Assembly (NCBI GenBank): GCA_963812915.1
Contig: CAWEXB010000006.1
Span: forward strand, 1 to 64,000
Length of the DNA stretch: 64,000 nt
Source of the DNA: JACVRW01 sp963812915
Lineage (GTDB): Bacteria > Actinomycetota > Thermoleophilia > Solirubrobacterales > Thermoleophilaceae
Direction of reading: 5' to 3'
The notes beneath the pieces were generated by a model that saw nothing but the letters and a program-made list of their open reading frames with translations, ran no database searches and had not been told where the DNA came from. Position 1 is the first letter of the stretch, and the number at the start of each line of letters is the position of its first letter. The translations under genes and the position numbers were made by a program. Below are positions 24,731 to 34,410 of this stretch, in pieces.

Positions 24731-27700
24731 CTACAGCCCGGCGGCGGCCGCGGCCGCCAGCGCCGGCATGGCCAGCGTCTCCGCACGGGCCACCGTCTCG
24801 GCCAGCACTTCGCGCGCGCCGGCCGCGTCGCCGCGCGCGGCGAGCACACCGCCTAGCCGCAGCAGGGCGGTCGCGGCGTACGCTGGGCTGCCGGCCGCCT
24901 CGTTGACGGCCACGGCACGCCGCAGGCGGCCCTCCGCCTCGTCGAAACGGCCGAGGGCGGCCGCCGCGCGGCCCAGGTACAGCTCGGTGGAGCAGTAGCA
25001 GCCCGCGCCGCGCGCGATCACCGCGAAGAGGTCGGCGTACGGCTCGAGGCGTTCGTGCAGATAGGCGGCGGCGGCGGGGTCTCCGACCTCGCCGGCGACG
25101 TCGGCGAGCAGGCAGGCCTGTAGCCAGTTGACGTCCATGGCCACCCCCGCCGCCGTGAGCCGTCCGAGCAACTCGCGCGCGCTGTCCTTGCGGCCGGCGC
25201 GCGCGTCGACGTACGCCGCGGCGGCAAGCCAGGGCTCCGATACGGGTGCACGGCGCGCCCGCTCGAACTGCGACCGGGGGTAGGCCTCGGGCACCCGGAA
25301 CTGGGTTCCGAGCCAGAAGTCACGCTGTATTCCCACGTGCAGCGGCGCGTTCGGATCGGCTGCGCGCCGGCCGAGGGCCTCTGCCTGGGCGGTGAGTGTC
25401 CGGGCCTCGTCCCAGCGGGCAGCGAGGATCGCCAGGCTTCCCCGCCAGAGCGGCACGTACCAGCGGTAGTGCGGCAGCCCGAGGTCGTCCGCGAGCCGCT
25501 CGTAGGTATCGATCTCACGCCGCAGCTCATCCATGCGCGCGAGCTCCCAGAGATCGACCACGCGCCAGTTGTGCGCCTGCAGGACGGATTCACGGTCGCC
25601 GGCCGCCTCCGCCGCGGCGATCATCTCGTCGACGATCTCCAGCCGGCTGCCGGCATGGGCCGGCCGCCACAGCGCGACCCGGCGGGCGTTGAGGGCGGCC
25701 GCCAAGGCGCCCGCGTCGCGGCTTCGGCGCGCGTCCGTCACCGCGTGCTCACTCAGCGACTCGGCGGCGCCCGGGTCGGCGTAGTAGCACTCGACCGCAA
25801 GTCGCGCCCGCAGGCGCGCCCGCGTGGCGAGCTCGCCGGCGGGCGTCGCCTCGAGCGCCTCCTCCAGCAGCCGCACCAGCTCCGAGTCGGGTGCGGCGAC
25901 CACCACGGCCAGGCCCGCAAACCCCAGGCCCGCCCGCGCCAGCAGCGCCGCGTCGCCGGTGGTGCGGGCCAGCGCGGCGGCCTCCGCGAAGCTGGCGCGG
26001 GCAGCCTCGCGCTCGCCCGCGCGATCGTGCGCGTTCCCGAGCGCGACCAGCAGCTCGGGGCGGTCGGCAGCAGGCGGGCCGGCGGCCAGGGCGGCCGCGA
26101 GGTGCGCGGCGGCGTCGGAGTGCGCGAGGGCCTCCGTCGCCTCGCGTGCGGCCGCCACGGCCCAGCGCGCGACGCGATCGGCCCGTGCGAGCGGTCCAGC
26201 CGCCTCGAGATGGGACGCGACGAGGCCCGGGGACGAGTCGCCCGAGGCCTCGAGCGCATCGGCCAGCCGAAGATGGAGCCGCGCCCGCTGCGAGGCGGGC
26301 AGCGCGGCGACGATCGCCTCCGCGACCAGCGCGTGGGCGAAGGCGAAGCGATCGCCCGTGCCCCTTGCGACGAGCCCCGCCGCGACGGCCTCGTCGAGCG
26401 CGTCGAGGAGCGCGTCCGAAGGCCAGTCCCCGGCCGCGGCCAGCCGCTTGAGATCGAAGCGCAGCCCCACGGTGGCGGCGAGAGCGAGAACCTCGCGCGC
26501 GGTCTCCGTGAGGCGGGCGAGACGGCGGTCGACCACGTCGCGGACCCCGGCCGGCGGAGCCTCGGCGGCGCCTCCGCGCTCCCGCTCGTCGCGCAACATC
26601 TCCTCGAGGAAGAAGGGGTTGCCGCCGGTGCGCTCGCGGTAGCGCCCCGCCGCGGCGGCGTCGGCCCCATGGCGAGCCAGCACGACGGCGACCGCCTCTT
26701 GGTCGAGTCCGCTCAGCGCCTCGTGCAGCAGTCCGGCACGCCGCAGCTCCGCGAGCGTCTCGACGGCGCCGCCGCTCAGCTCCTGCTCTCGGGCCAGCAC
26801 GAGCACCAGCAGCCGTGCCCGCACCAGCGAGCCCGTGATGTGGCGCAGCAGCGCCGCCGAGTCCGCGTCGATCCAGTGCAGGTCGTCGAGCACGAGCAGC
26901 ACGGGCCGGGCGGCGGCGGTGTGCTCGAGCAGCCCGCGGACGGACTCGAAGGCGAGGTAGCGCGCCCGGGCAGCGTCCTCGGGCGCGCCCTCGCCGCCGC
27001 GGGCCGGCAGCAGCCTGGCCAGGGCGCCGTCGTGGACGGTCAGCCAATGCTCGGCCTCGCCGGGCGGCAGGTCGCCGAGCAGCCCCTCGAGCGCCTCCAC
27101 CCAGGGCTGGAAGGGGATCAGCACCTGCTCGACGCAGCGGCCGTAGAGGACGGCGGCGCCGGCGGCGTGGACCCGCCGCGCCAGCTCGCCGGCCACGGTC
27201 GTCTTGCCGATGCCGGGCTCGCCGGCGAGCAGCGCCACCCGCGTCTCGCCGGCCAAGGCCTCATTCCAGGCGCGCTCCAGCCGGTCGAGCGTAGGCCGGC
27301 GCCCCTCCGGCGCGGTGGTCCGCATCAGTGCCGGCGGCAGCGAAGGCTGCTTGACGGGCTGGGGCGGGGCAGCATCGCCCCGGCCCCGGCGCACCTCCTC
27401 GACCAGCGCGCGGGTCTCGGGCGCGGGCGGCACGCCCAGCTCGCGGCGCAGGCGTTCGGCCAGCGCCGTCGCCGCCGTCAGCGCCGCCGGCCGGTCGCCG
27501 GCGCGGGCCAGCCGACGGATCAGGTCGCGGTGCGCCTCCTCGGCGAGCGGCTCAATCTCCAGGCGCCGGCGCGTCCACCGGACCGCGCCGTCGAGGTCCC
27601 CGGCGGCCTCGGCCTGCTCGGCGAGCGAGGCGAGCGCGTGCCCAAGCTCCGCGGCGTGCTCGTCGCGCGCGCGGAGCACCCAGTCGGCATCCATTCCCGC

Positions 27701-28072
27701 CAGCAGCTCGCCCATTCGCCCCTCGGCGGCCGCCGCCAGCTCGCCCGCCGCCGCGTGCCGCCGGAACTCCCACAGGTCGGCGCGCACCAGCGCCGGCTCG
27801 AGGCCGACCTGGTCGCGCGTCGCCACGATCGCCTCGCGGCCCTCCGGGCCGAGTGCGCGCCGGAGCTCGTAGACCGCGTCGCGCAGCGTCTTGCGCGCGC
27901 TCTCCTCCCCGACCTCGGGTCGCAGCCGGCCCGCCAGCGTCGACCGCGCGTGGAGTCCCTCCGCGACCACCAACCAGCCGAGCAGCTCACGGGCGCGCGC
28001 GTCCGCCGGGAGCTGCACCGGCCGGCCATCCAGCTCGACCTCCAAGCCGCCCAAGACGCGAATCTCGAGCAC
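24731..28072 (-). CDS. SARP/BTAD-type transcriptional regulator with AAA ATPase and TPR domains
   Basis: 1113-residue multidomain activator. The N-terminus (MLEIRVLGGLEVELDGRPV) is a SARP winged-helix DNA-binding domain, followed by a BTAD helical domain to about residue 235. A P-loop ATPase follows with Walker A GEPGIGKTTVAG near 287 and Walker B VLLVLDDLHWID near 396, as in AfsR/MalT-like STAND ATPases. The last ~500 residues are Ala/Leu-rich TPR-like repeats. Unlike LuxR-type LAL regulators there is no C-terminal LuxR helix-turn-helix. The FAD oxidase follows after 83 bp. Confidence 0.88.
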   Translation of the reverse strand: MLEIRVLGGLEVELDGRPVQLPADARARELLGWLVVAEGLHARSTLAGRLRPEVGEESARKTLRDAVYELRRALGPEGREAIVATRDQVGLEPALVRADLWEFRRHAAAGELAAAAEGRMGELLAGMDADWVLRARDEHAAELGHALASLAEQAEAAGDLDGAVRWTRRRLEIEPLAEEAHRDLIRRLARAGDRPAALTAATALAERLRRELGVPPAPETRALVEEVRRGRGDAAPPQPVKQPSLPPALMRTTAPEGRRPTLDRLERAWNEALAGETRVALLAGEPGIGKTTVAGELARRVHAAGAAVLYGRCVEQVLIPFQPWVEALEGLLGDLPPGEAEHWLTVHDGALARLLPARGGEGAPEDAARARYLAFESVRGLLEHTAAARPVLLVLDDLHWIDADSAALLRHITGSLVRARLLVLVLAREQELSGGAVETLAELRRAGLLHEALSGLDQEAVAVVLARHGADAAAAGRYRERTGGNPFFLEEMLRDERERGGAAEAPPAGVRDVVDRRLARLTETAREVLALAATVGLRFDLKRLAAAGDWPSDALLDALDEAVAAGLVARGTGDRFAFAHALVAEAIVAALPASQRARLHLRLADALEASGDSSPGLVASHLEAAGPLARADRVARWAVAAAREATEALAHSDAAAHLAAALAAGPPAADRPELLVALGNAHDRAGEREAARASFAEAAALARTTGDAALLARAGLGFAGLAVVVAAPDSELVRLLEEALEATPAGELATRARLRARLAVECYYADPGAAESLSEHAVTDARRSRDAGALAAALNARRVALWRPAHAGSRLEIVDEMIAAAEAAGDRESVLQAHNWRVVDLWELARMDELRREIDTYERLADDLGLPHYRWYVPLWRGSLAILAARWDEARTLTAQAEALGRRAADPNAPLHVGIQRDFWLGTQFRVPEAYPRSQFERARRAPVSEPWLAAAAYVDARAGRKDSARELLGRLTAAGVAMDVNWLQACLLADVAGEVGDPAAAAYLHERLEPYADLFAVIARGAGCYCSTELYLGRAAAALGRFDEAEGRLRRAVAVNEAAGSPAYAATALLRLGGVLAARGDAAGAREVLAETVARAETLAMPALAAAAAAGL

Positions 28073-28261
28073 GCAGCGAGCCTACCTCCGCGGGGACGGT
28101 CGCGGGACGCTCGCGGGGACGGATGCGGCGGGTACGCCGGCGCCAAGTCCATTGAGTCGTCACCGACCATCATCGGACCAGCGCAGACCCTTGTCCCCAA
28201 TTTGGGTCGCTTCCGCGGGAGCGCGTAGTCGAGGTACGGGTGGTGCGGTAGGTTCGCTCCC

Positions 28262-29566
28262 GTGATCGACGGCGTGCTCGGCGGTCCGGTCGACCAGGAG
28301 TACCTCTTGCAGGCACGCCAGATGCAGGCGATGTCCTTCGCGGTCCACATTCCGCTGGTCTGCTTCGGCATCGCCTTCCCAGCCATGGTCGTGTTCCTCG
28401 AGGGGCTCTGGCTGCGAACGGGGGACCCGGTCTACAAAGCGCTCGCGAAGCGCTGGTCGAAGGCCATGCTGATCCTGTTCGCGGTCGGCGTCGTGACCGG
28501 CACGATCCTGTCGTTCGAGATGGGGTTGCTGTGGCCGGAGTTCATGGCGACCTTCGGCGACGTTTTCGGGCTCGCCTTCGGCATCGAGGGCTTCTCGTTC
28601 TTCATGGAGGCGATCTTCATCGCCATCTACGTGTATGGCTGGGACCGCCTGCCCCCGCGCGTTCACCTCGCCGTCGGCGCCCCCGTCATCCTGGCCGGAT
28701 TCACCGGCTCGTTCATGGTGATCGCGGTGAATGGCTGGATGAACCAGCCAACCGGCTTTCGCGTCGAGAACGGCGAGGTGGTCGACGTCGAGCCGCTGAC
28801 GGCGCTCTTCAACTCGAACCTCTGGCACGAGCTCGTCCACATGTACCTGGCCGGCTTCCTCGTCGCGGGCTTCATGGTCGCGTCGGTCTACGCCTACGGC
28901 TGGCTGCGCGGGCGGCACGACCGCCGCCACCGACTCGGCCTCGTGGTGGCGCTCAGCTTTGCCGCGCTGGTGGCCCCCGCTCAGCTGCTGGTGGGCGACT
29001 GGGCGGCGCGCACGGTGGCCGAGCGCCAGCCCGTCAAGCTCGCCGCGTTCGAGGGCCTCGAGGAGACGACGAAGGGCGCCCCCTTCGAGCTCCCCGGGGG
29101 CATCGAGATCCCCGACGCCCTCTCGCTGCTCGCGTTCCACGACCCGAACGCCACGGTCGAGGGACTCGACACCGTTCCGGAGGACGACCAGCCCCCGACC
29201 GAGATCGTGAAGCTCTCGTTCCGCACGATGGTCGCCATCGGCAGCGGACTCGCGGCGCTCGGCGTGTGGTTCATCTGGGTCTGGTGGCGGCACGGGCGGC
29301 TGCCGGGCACGCCCTGGTTCCACCGCGCGCTCGTGGTGGCCGGGCCGCTGGCGATCGTGGCGCTCATCGCCGGCTGGGTCACCACGGAGGTGGGCCGCCA
29401 GCCGTGGGTGGTGTACGAGGTGATGCGAACCGAGGACGCGGTCACCGGGGCGAGCGGGATCCCCGTCGGGTTCGCGGCGCTCGCCCTTGTGTACGCGGCG
29501 CTCGCGGCGATCGCATACGTGATGCTGCGCCGCCTGGGGCGCACGCCGTTCGAGGTGGAGCGCTGA
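28262..29566 (+). CDS. cydA: Cytochrome bd ubiquinol oxidase subunit I
   Basis: 434-residue haem-bearing subunit of the terminal bd oxidase, which reduces O2 with quinol. It starts at GTG 28262. The sequence has QARQMQAMSFAVHIPLV with the first helix His, GLLWPEFMATFGDVFG, EGFSFFMEAIFIAIYVYGW, and GRQPWVVYEVMRTEDAV near residue 378 with the quinol-site motif. The Q-loop is short, as in actinobacterial and CIO-type enzymes, well under the E. coli length. Its TGA overlaps the cydB ATG (TGATG). Confidence 0.95.
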   Translation: MIDGVLGGPVDQEYLLQARQMQAMSFAVHIPLVCFGIAFPAMVVFLEGLWLRTGDPVYKALAKRWSKAMLILFAVGVVTGTILSFEMGLLWPEFMATFGDVFGLAFGIEGFSFFMEAIFIAIYVYGWDRLPPRVHLAVGAPVILAGFTGSFMVIAVNGWMNQPTGFRVENGEVVDVEPLTALFNSNLWHELVHMYLAGFLVAGFMVASVYAYGWLRGRHDRRHRLGLVVALSFAALVAPAQLLVGDWAARTVAERQPVKLAAFEGLEETTKGAPFELPGGIEIPDALSLLAFHDPNATVEGLDTVPEDDQPPTEIVKLSFRTMVAIGSGLAALGVWFIWVWWRHGRLPGTPWFHRALVVAGPLAIVALIAGWVTTEVGRQPWVVYEVMRTEDAVTGASGIPVGFAALALVYAALAAIAYVMLRRLGRTPFEVER

Positions 29567-30586
29567 TGCTGCCCGAGCTGGCGGCGGCGTTCACCCTGGT
29601 GGGCGTGACCGCCTACGTGGTGCTCGGCGGCGCCGACTTCGGGGCCGGGTTCTGGGATCTGACCGCCGGTGGGGCCGAGCGTGGCGCGCCGGTGCGGGCC
29701 ATGATCAAGCGCTCCATGTCCCCGGTCTGGGAGGCCAACCACGTCTGGCTGATCTTCGTGCTCGTGATGCTGTGGACCGCCTTCCCGGAGGCGTTCGGGT
29801 CGATCACCTCGACGCTGGCGATCCCGATTTTCCTTGCGGGGCTCGGCATCGTGCTACGCGGCGGCGCGTTCGCGCTGAAGGGGCATGCAGCCACGATCGC
29901 GGAGGCGCGCGCGCTAGGCGCGACGTTCGCGTTCTCGTCGGTGCTCGTGCCGTTCTTCCTCGGCACCGCGGCCGGCGCCATCGCAGCCGGTGAGGTGCCG
30001 GTCGGCAACGCGACCGGCGACGAGTGGGGCAGCTGGACGGGCACCACTCAGATCTTCGTCGGCCTGCTGGCGGTGGTCACGGGTACCCATCTCGCCGCCG
30101 TATTCCTGGGCGCCGATTCCGAGCGCGCGGGCCGACCAGACCTCGTGGAAGCGTTCCGCAGGCGCGCGCTCGGCTCGGGGGTGGTCGCGGGCGCGCTCGC
30201 GATCGCGGGTCTCGTCGTCGTCAACTCGGACGTGCCCGACCTCTATGACGGCCTCACTTCGGGCGCCGGCCTCGCCTGCGTGATCGTCTCGGGGCTGGCA
30301 GGGCTCGCCACGCTCGCTTTGGAGTGGAACGAACGATTCGAGATCGCCCGCTACACCGCGGCCGCCGCCGTGGGAGCGATCGTGGCCGGCTGGGCGCTTG
30401 CGCAGGAGCCCTACCTGCTGCCGCCCGACCTCACCGTCGGAGCAGGCCGCGGCGCCCGACGAGACTCTGGTCGCGCTCGTGATCGCCGCCGGCCTCGGGA
30501 TGGCGCTCCTGATCCCCGCCCTGGCCTGGCTCTTCCGGCTGGCGATGAGCGGGCGGCTCGCCTACGAGGAGGAGCCGCGCCCGTGA
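29566..30586 (+). CDS. cydB: Cytochrome bd oxidase subunit II (one frameshift)
   Basis: Second integral subunit of the bd oxidase. The ATG is coupled to cydA. Motifs include GGADFGAGFWDLTAGG near residue 22, SMSPVWEANHVWLIFVLVM near 48 and FPEAFGSITSTL. After PYLLPPDLTV (about 30438) the frame changes: the sensible continuation EQAAAPDETLVALVIAAGLG lies one frame over and runs to the TGA at 30584. The sequence GTCGGAGCAGG reads correctly if one G is removed. Intact length would be ~339 residues. Probably a sequencing indel rather than a lost enzyme. Confidence 0.88.
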
Positions 30587-30765
30587 GCCGGCTCGAGATC
30601 GCCACGGCCGTGTGCTTCGTGCTCGGTGCGGGCCTGCTGTTTCCGTTCGAGCACACCCTGACCATCCTGGCCGGAGTGCTGCTGCTGGCCGCGTTCGTCG
30701 TGTGCGGCGTGTTCGTCCTGGCGAGCCCCGACAGGCTCGCCGACAGGCCGGACGACTCGGCGTAG
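30583..30765 (+). CDS. Small two-helix membrane protein coupled to cydB
   Basis: 60 residues from GTG 30583, whose GTGA overlaps the cydB stop. Two hydrophobic helices (IATAVCFVLGAGLLF and TLTILAGVLLLAAFVVCGVF) flank FEHTL; the tail is acidic (RLADRPDDSA). Placement directly after cydB recalls the small CydX/CydS subunits that stabilise other bd oxidases, although those have a single helix, so this is not a clear homologue. A role in the oxidase is inference. Confidence 0.65.
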   Translation: MSRLEIATAVCFVLGAGLLFPFEHTLTILAGVLLLAAFVVCGVFVLASPDRLADRPDDSA

Positions 30766-30971
30766 CTGGGCGGTCCCGGTCACACCGGGCGTGCGACCAG
30801 GGACATCGTGCGCGAGAGGGTGGCCGGACACCAGTTGGTGGGTGTGGCGGGCGTGCTGTGCGGCATGCAGCCGGGACGAGAGGGCGCTCGCGCTGCTGGA
30901 GAGCGTCGCGGCGGGCGAGCGCGCCGAGTACCAGAGCCTTCCGGCCGAGTAGGCGAGAGCGTTCGACTTGC

Positions 30972-32336
30972 TTAGAGATCCCTTGGCGTTAGCCGGCAGG
31001 GCACTGGTGCGCCGGGATTCAGGGTGATGCGGGGAGCCAGCGGGATGCGGTCGGTAGCCGAGGCAAGCTCGTAGCGCTGGGCGATGACGGCGAGCGCTAT
31101 AACGGCCTCGAGCATCGAGAAGTACTGACCGATGCAGGCGCGTGGGCCGGCGCCGAAGGGGAAATACGCGTGGCGGTGTCGCTCAGCCTCGCGCTCGGGG
31201 GCGAAGCGCTCCGGATCGAAGCGCTCGGGATCCTCCCAGAACGCGGGGTGGCGATGTGTGACCCACGCGCTGACGACGACGTCGGAGCCGGGCGGGATCT
31301 CGAAGCCGTCGATGCTGTCTCCGGCGACCGTCCTGCGGCCGAGACCCCAGGCCGGCGGGTAGAGGCGCATCGCCTCCTTGAGCACCATCGTGGTGTAGGG
31401 CAGCCCGTCAACGTCCTCGGCGCCTGGGGTTCGATCCCCCAGCACGGCGTCGACCTCGTCGCGCACCCTGCGCTGCGCGTCGGGGTGCCGGCCGAGCAGG
31501 TACAGGGCGAACGTGAGCGCGATGGCGGTGGTGTCGTGCCCGGCCAGCAGGAAGATGAGAACCTGGTCGCGGATCTCCGCGTCGTCCAGTTGCTCCCCGC
31601 GATCGCGGGCGCCCACGAGCAGGCTGAGTAGGTCCTCGTCTTGGCTGTCGGCCGCCCGGCGGCGGGCGATCAGCTCGTCGCATACGGCGTATACGTCACG
31701 TTGCGCTCGCGCGGCGCGCCGGTTGGACGGCGTCGGCCAGCTCCGCGGAACGCGAACGGGAGCGAAGGCCCGGCGCAGGGCGTACTCGCCGAGGATCGGA
31801 AAGGCATAGGCCACCACGGGAATGGCGCGCTCGACATCGGAGCCGAAGAGCAACCGCCCCACCACGCGCAGGGTGAGACGCGACATCTCTGCGTGCAGGT
31901 CGATAGTGGTTCCGCCCGCGGCGCGGGGTTGCCAGCGCTCCACCAGGTCTACGGCCTCGTCGGCCATCGACCGCCCGTAGCCGGCGATGCGCCGCCGGGT
32001 GAACAGCGGCTGGATGAAGCGGCGCTGGCGCAGCCAGGCGTCGTCCTGGCTGTTGAGCAGGCCGTCTCCGACGGCCCAGCGCACCTCTTCGTAGAAGCGG
32101 TTGTCCTTGCGGTAGCCGTCGGCCTCGCTCGCGAGCACCCGGCGCACGGCATCGGGATGAAACACGACGTACAGGGACCTGCCCAGCCGGGACGGGCCGA
32201 GGGAGATGCGCACGACGTCCCCGTACGCCCGACGCGCCCGCTCGTAGGTGCCGAGCACGTCGCGTTGCAATTCGAGCGCCGACCCGATCATGGGCGCGCC
32301 GGGGGGACCTGGGGGCGCGGCGGCGGAGGGGGGCAT
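30972..32336 (-). CDS. Cytochrome P450
   Basis: 454-residue haem-thiolate monooxygenase; the start is taken at the ATG at 32336 (MPPSAAAPPGPPG), where the Pro-rich hinge begins. The I-helix oxygen motif is LLAGHDTTAIAL, the K-helix ExxR is in LKEAMRLYPPAW, PERFDPERFAPERE is the PERF region, and the haem-Cys loop is FPFGAGPRACIGQ. No membrane anchor. It resembles the CYP102/CYP110-like fatty acid hydroxylating bacterial group. No ferredoxin or reductase gene is adjacent, so redox partners are elsewhere. Confidence 0.93.
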   Translation of the reverse strand: MPPSAAAPPGPPGAPMIGSALELQRDVLGTYERARRAYGDVVRISLGPSRLGRSLYVVFHPDAVRRVLASEADGYRKDNRFYEEVRWAVGDGLLNSQDDAWLRQRRFIQPLFTRRRIAGYGRSMADEAVDLVERWQPRAAGGTTIDLHAEMSRLTLRVVGRLLFGSDVERAIPVVAYAFPILGEYALRRAFAPVRVPRSWPTPSNRRAARAQRDVYAVCDELIARRRAADSQDEDLLSLLVGARDRGEQLDDAEIRDQVLIFLLAGHDTTAIALTFALYLLGRHPDAQRRVRDEVDAVLGDRTPGAEDVDGLPYTTMVLKEAMRLYPPAWGLGRRTVAGDSIDGFEIPPGSDVVVSAWVTHRHPAFWEDPERFDPERFAPEREAERHRHAYFPFGAGPRACIGQYFSMLEAVIALAVIAQRYELASATDRIPLAPRITLNPGAPVPCRLTPRDL

Positions 32337-32447
32337 GCAAATCCAGACGCCGGCAGTGCCGCATTGATTCCCGCCGCCCGGGACCTCGCCTTGTGTGCCC
32401 CATCTCACCTAACCCCTGGGCGGGGCCGACTACCGTCGAGCTCGATC

Positions 32448-32555
32448 ATGGACTCGACTGGCAACCCACTCGGCCTCGCCTGGACCGCGGTGTTCGCAAT
32501 CTACTGCGTCGCGGTTCTCCCGCTTCTCGGCTGGGCGATCGCGCACTCGCTCTGA
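32448..32555 (+). CDS. Small single-helix membrane ORF
   Basis: 35 codons: MDSTGNPLGLAWTAVFAIYC continuing VAVLPLLGWAIAHSL. One clear hydrophobic helix and a short polar N-terminus. No strong Shine-Dalgarno. It lies between the divergent P450 and FUSC-like genes. Could be a genuine small membrane protein or chance; the composition favours a real helix. Confidence 0.35.
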   Translation: MDSTGNPLGLAWTAVFAIYCVAVLPLLGWAIAHSL

Positions 32556-32624
32556 CCCGCCCGCGTCGCCAGCACCGGTCGCTCCTGTAACCGCAGGGGG
32601 CGTCGGTCGCTAGATATTCAGTAC

Positions 32625-33782
32625 ATGCGGTCTCGGATAACGAACCTTCGCAGCCAAGGGGCGCCCCGCCGGGCGCTGTTCCGGCTGCGCGTGCGGCTCT
32701 GGCCGATCGTCCAGACGGCGGCGGCCGCGGTCGCCGCCTGGTACCTCGCGAAGCTGCTGGTCTCCGAGGAGCAGCCGGTGTTCGCATCGATCGCCGCCGT
32801 GATAGCTCTGGGGGCCACCCACGGCCGGCGCGACGAGCGCGCGCTCGAGCTGATCGGGGGCGTGGTCCTGGGGATCTCGGTCGCGGACCTGCTCGTCCGC
32901 GTGATCGGCACCGGACCCCTCGCGGTCGGATTGCTGGTGGTGCTCGCCATGTCGGCGGCGGTTCTCTTGGGCGGCGGGCCGCTGCTCGTGACCGAGGCCG
33001 CGGTGTCGGCCATCCTCCTCGCCTCGCTCGAGCCGGCGTCCACGGAGCTGCTGTCCGCGGAGCGCCTGATCGAGGCTCTGGTCGGCGGGGGCGTGGCCTT
33101 CGCGGTCAGCACGCTGGCCTTTCCCCTCGACCCGCATCTTCACGTCGGTCGCGCTGCACAGAGCGTCTTCAGTGAGCTTGGCCGAGGGCTCGAGGAGCTA
33201 GCGACGGCGCTCGACACGGGGGATCGGGAGCGGGCGGCGGCGGCTCTCGTCGCGGCCCGCGGGCTCGATGGCCCGGTCCGCGAGCTCGAAGAGGCGCTCG
33301 AGACCGGCCGCGAGACGGCTCGCTCTTCCCCGGTGCGGCGACCTGCGCGCACCGAGCTGAGTCGCTACGCGCGCGGTGTGCGGCAGGTCGACTTTGCCGT
33401 CCGCAACACGCGCGTCCTCGCCCGTCACGTCCTGCGGTTCCTGCGAACCGGAGAGCGGGCGCCCCGGGAGCTGTCCGAGGCGGTTCGGGAGCTGGCGCTA
33501 GCGGTCTGGGCGCTCGCGGCCGAGTTCGAGGACGCGGCCCGCACGACCGAGCTTCGACTTCATGTGGCCCGCGCCGCCTCCCATGCTCTCGCGACCTACG
33601 ACCCGACGCGCAACGACCTCGCCCTCACCGAGATCGTGGGACAGGTGCGGTCGACCGCAATCGATCTGCTTCGGGCCTCGGAGGCGGTGGCGTCCGCCGA
33701 GGAGCCCCGCGGCGAAGTCTCGACCGAGGACCTCCTGCTCGAGCTGCCCGAGCCGTGGGCCGGCGCTCGCGAAGCGGCCTGA
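32625..33782 (+). CDS. FUSC/aromatic acid exporter family-like membrane protein
   Basis: 385 residues. After a basic N-terminus there are about five or six membrane helices in residues 25-165 (IVQTAAAAVAAWYLAKLLV; FASIAAVIALGATHGRR; AERLIEALVGGGVAFAVS), matching the half-size FUSC/ArAE membrane module with its VFASIAAVI...G.T motif. The C-terminal ~220 residues are long helical, cytoplasmic and charged. Family members export aromatic acids or are of unknown function. Gene stands alone after the P450 divergently; a histidine phosphatase follows after 28 bp. Confidence 0.82.
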   Translation: MRSRITNLRSQGAPRRALFRLRVRLWPIVQTAAAAVAAWYLAKLLVSEEQPVFASIAAVIALGATHGRRDERALELIGGVVLGISVADLLVRVIGTGPLAVGLLVVLAMSAAVLLGGGPLLVTEAAVSAILLASLEPASTELLSAERLIEALVGGGVAFAVSTLAFPLDPHLHVGRAAQSVFSELGRGLEELATALDTGDRERAAAALVAARGLDGPVRELEEALETGRETARSSPVRRPARTELSRYARGVRQVDFAVRNTRVLARHVLRFLRTGERAPRELSEAVRELALAVWALAAEFEDAARTTELRLHVARAASHALATYDPTRNDLALTEIVGQVRSTAIDLLRASEAVASAEEPRGEVSTEDLLLELPEPWAGAREAA

Positions 33783-33810
33783 CCCGACCGTTCGCTTAGC
33801 ATCAGGGCGC

Positions 33811-34380
33811 ATGGAGGTGGTCCTGGTCCGCCACGGGGAGACGGAGTGGAGCAGGGACCTACGGCACACGGGGCGCACCGACATACCGCTGACGGAGGCC
33901 GGGCGCCGGGAGGCCGAGCGCCTGCGCGAGGCACTGGCCGGTCGGAGCTTCGCCCGGGTGCTTACGAGCCCACTCGAGCGCGCCGCGGAGACCTGTCGCC
34001 TGGCGGGCCTCGGAGAGCGCGCCGAACGGACGGACGCCCTACTCGAATGGGACTACGGGGAGTACGAGGGAATCACCACGAAGCAGATCCGGGAGCACCG
34101 GCCCGGGTGGTTCCTGTGGCGCGACGGATGCCCGGGCGGCGAGACGGCGCAGGAGGTGGGGGCGCGCGTGGATCCGCTGGTGGATGAGCTGGCCGCGCTC
34201 GACGGCGACGTCGCCCTCTTCTCGCACGGACACTTGCTGCGGGTGCTCACCGCCCGATGGCTCGGGCTGGCGCCCGAATCGGGCGCGCTCTTCGCGCTTG
34301 GGACGGGCACGCTCTCGATCCTCGGCTTCGAACGCGAGGTGCGCGTGATCAGGCGCTGGAACGCGCCGGTTACCGGCTGA
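33811..34380 (+). CDS. Histidine phosphatase family protein (phosphoglycerate mutase-like)
   Basis: 189 residues from ATG 33811, as the RHG motif must be at the N-terminus (MEVVLVRHGETEWS; catalytic His8). The second core His is in ALFSHGHLLRVLTARW near residue 140; the acid is in LLEWDYGEYEG near 73. TSPLERAAETCRLAG supplies the conserved arginine. Cofactor-independent phosphatase type such as CobC/GpmB-like; substrate unknown. Co-oriented with the flippase-like gene 30 bp later. Confidence 0.9.
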   Translation: MEVVLVRHGETEWSRDLRHTGRTDIPLTEAGRREAERLREALAGRSFARVLTSPLERAAETCRLAGLGERAERTDALLEWDYGEYEGITTKQIREHRPGWFLWRDGCPGGETAQEVGARVDPLVDELAALDGDVALFSHGHLLRVLTARWLGLAPESGALFALGTGTLSILGFEREVRVIRRWNAPVTG

Positions 34381-34410
34381 TCCTGCCCGCTCGGACGGTA
34401 TTGTTGCGGC

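Noticed and set aside
25337..28228. Very long open frame (963 codons) on the plus strand
   Set aside because: Antisense shadow of the SARP/AAA regulator; low-complexity Arg/Gly/Gln sequence with no domain. Common in GC-rich DNA.
28531..30765. 744-codon frame appearing to join cydA, cydB and the small membrane gene
   Set aside because: Its first third is an out-of-frame reading of cydA; cydB begins at 29566, and the last 60 codons are an independent gene brought into frame only by the cydB frameshift.
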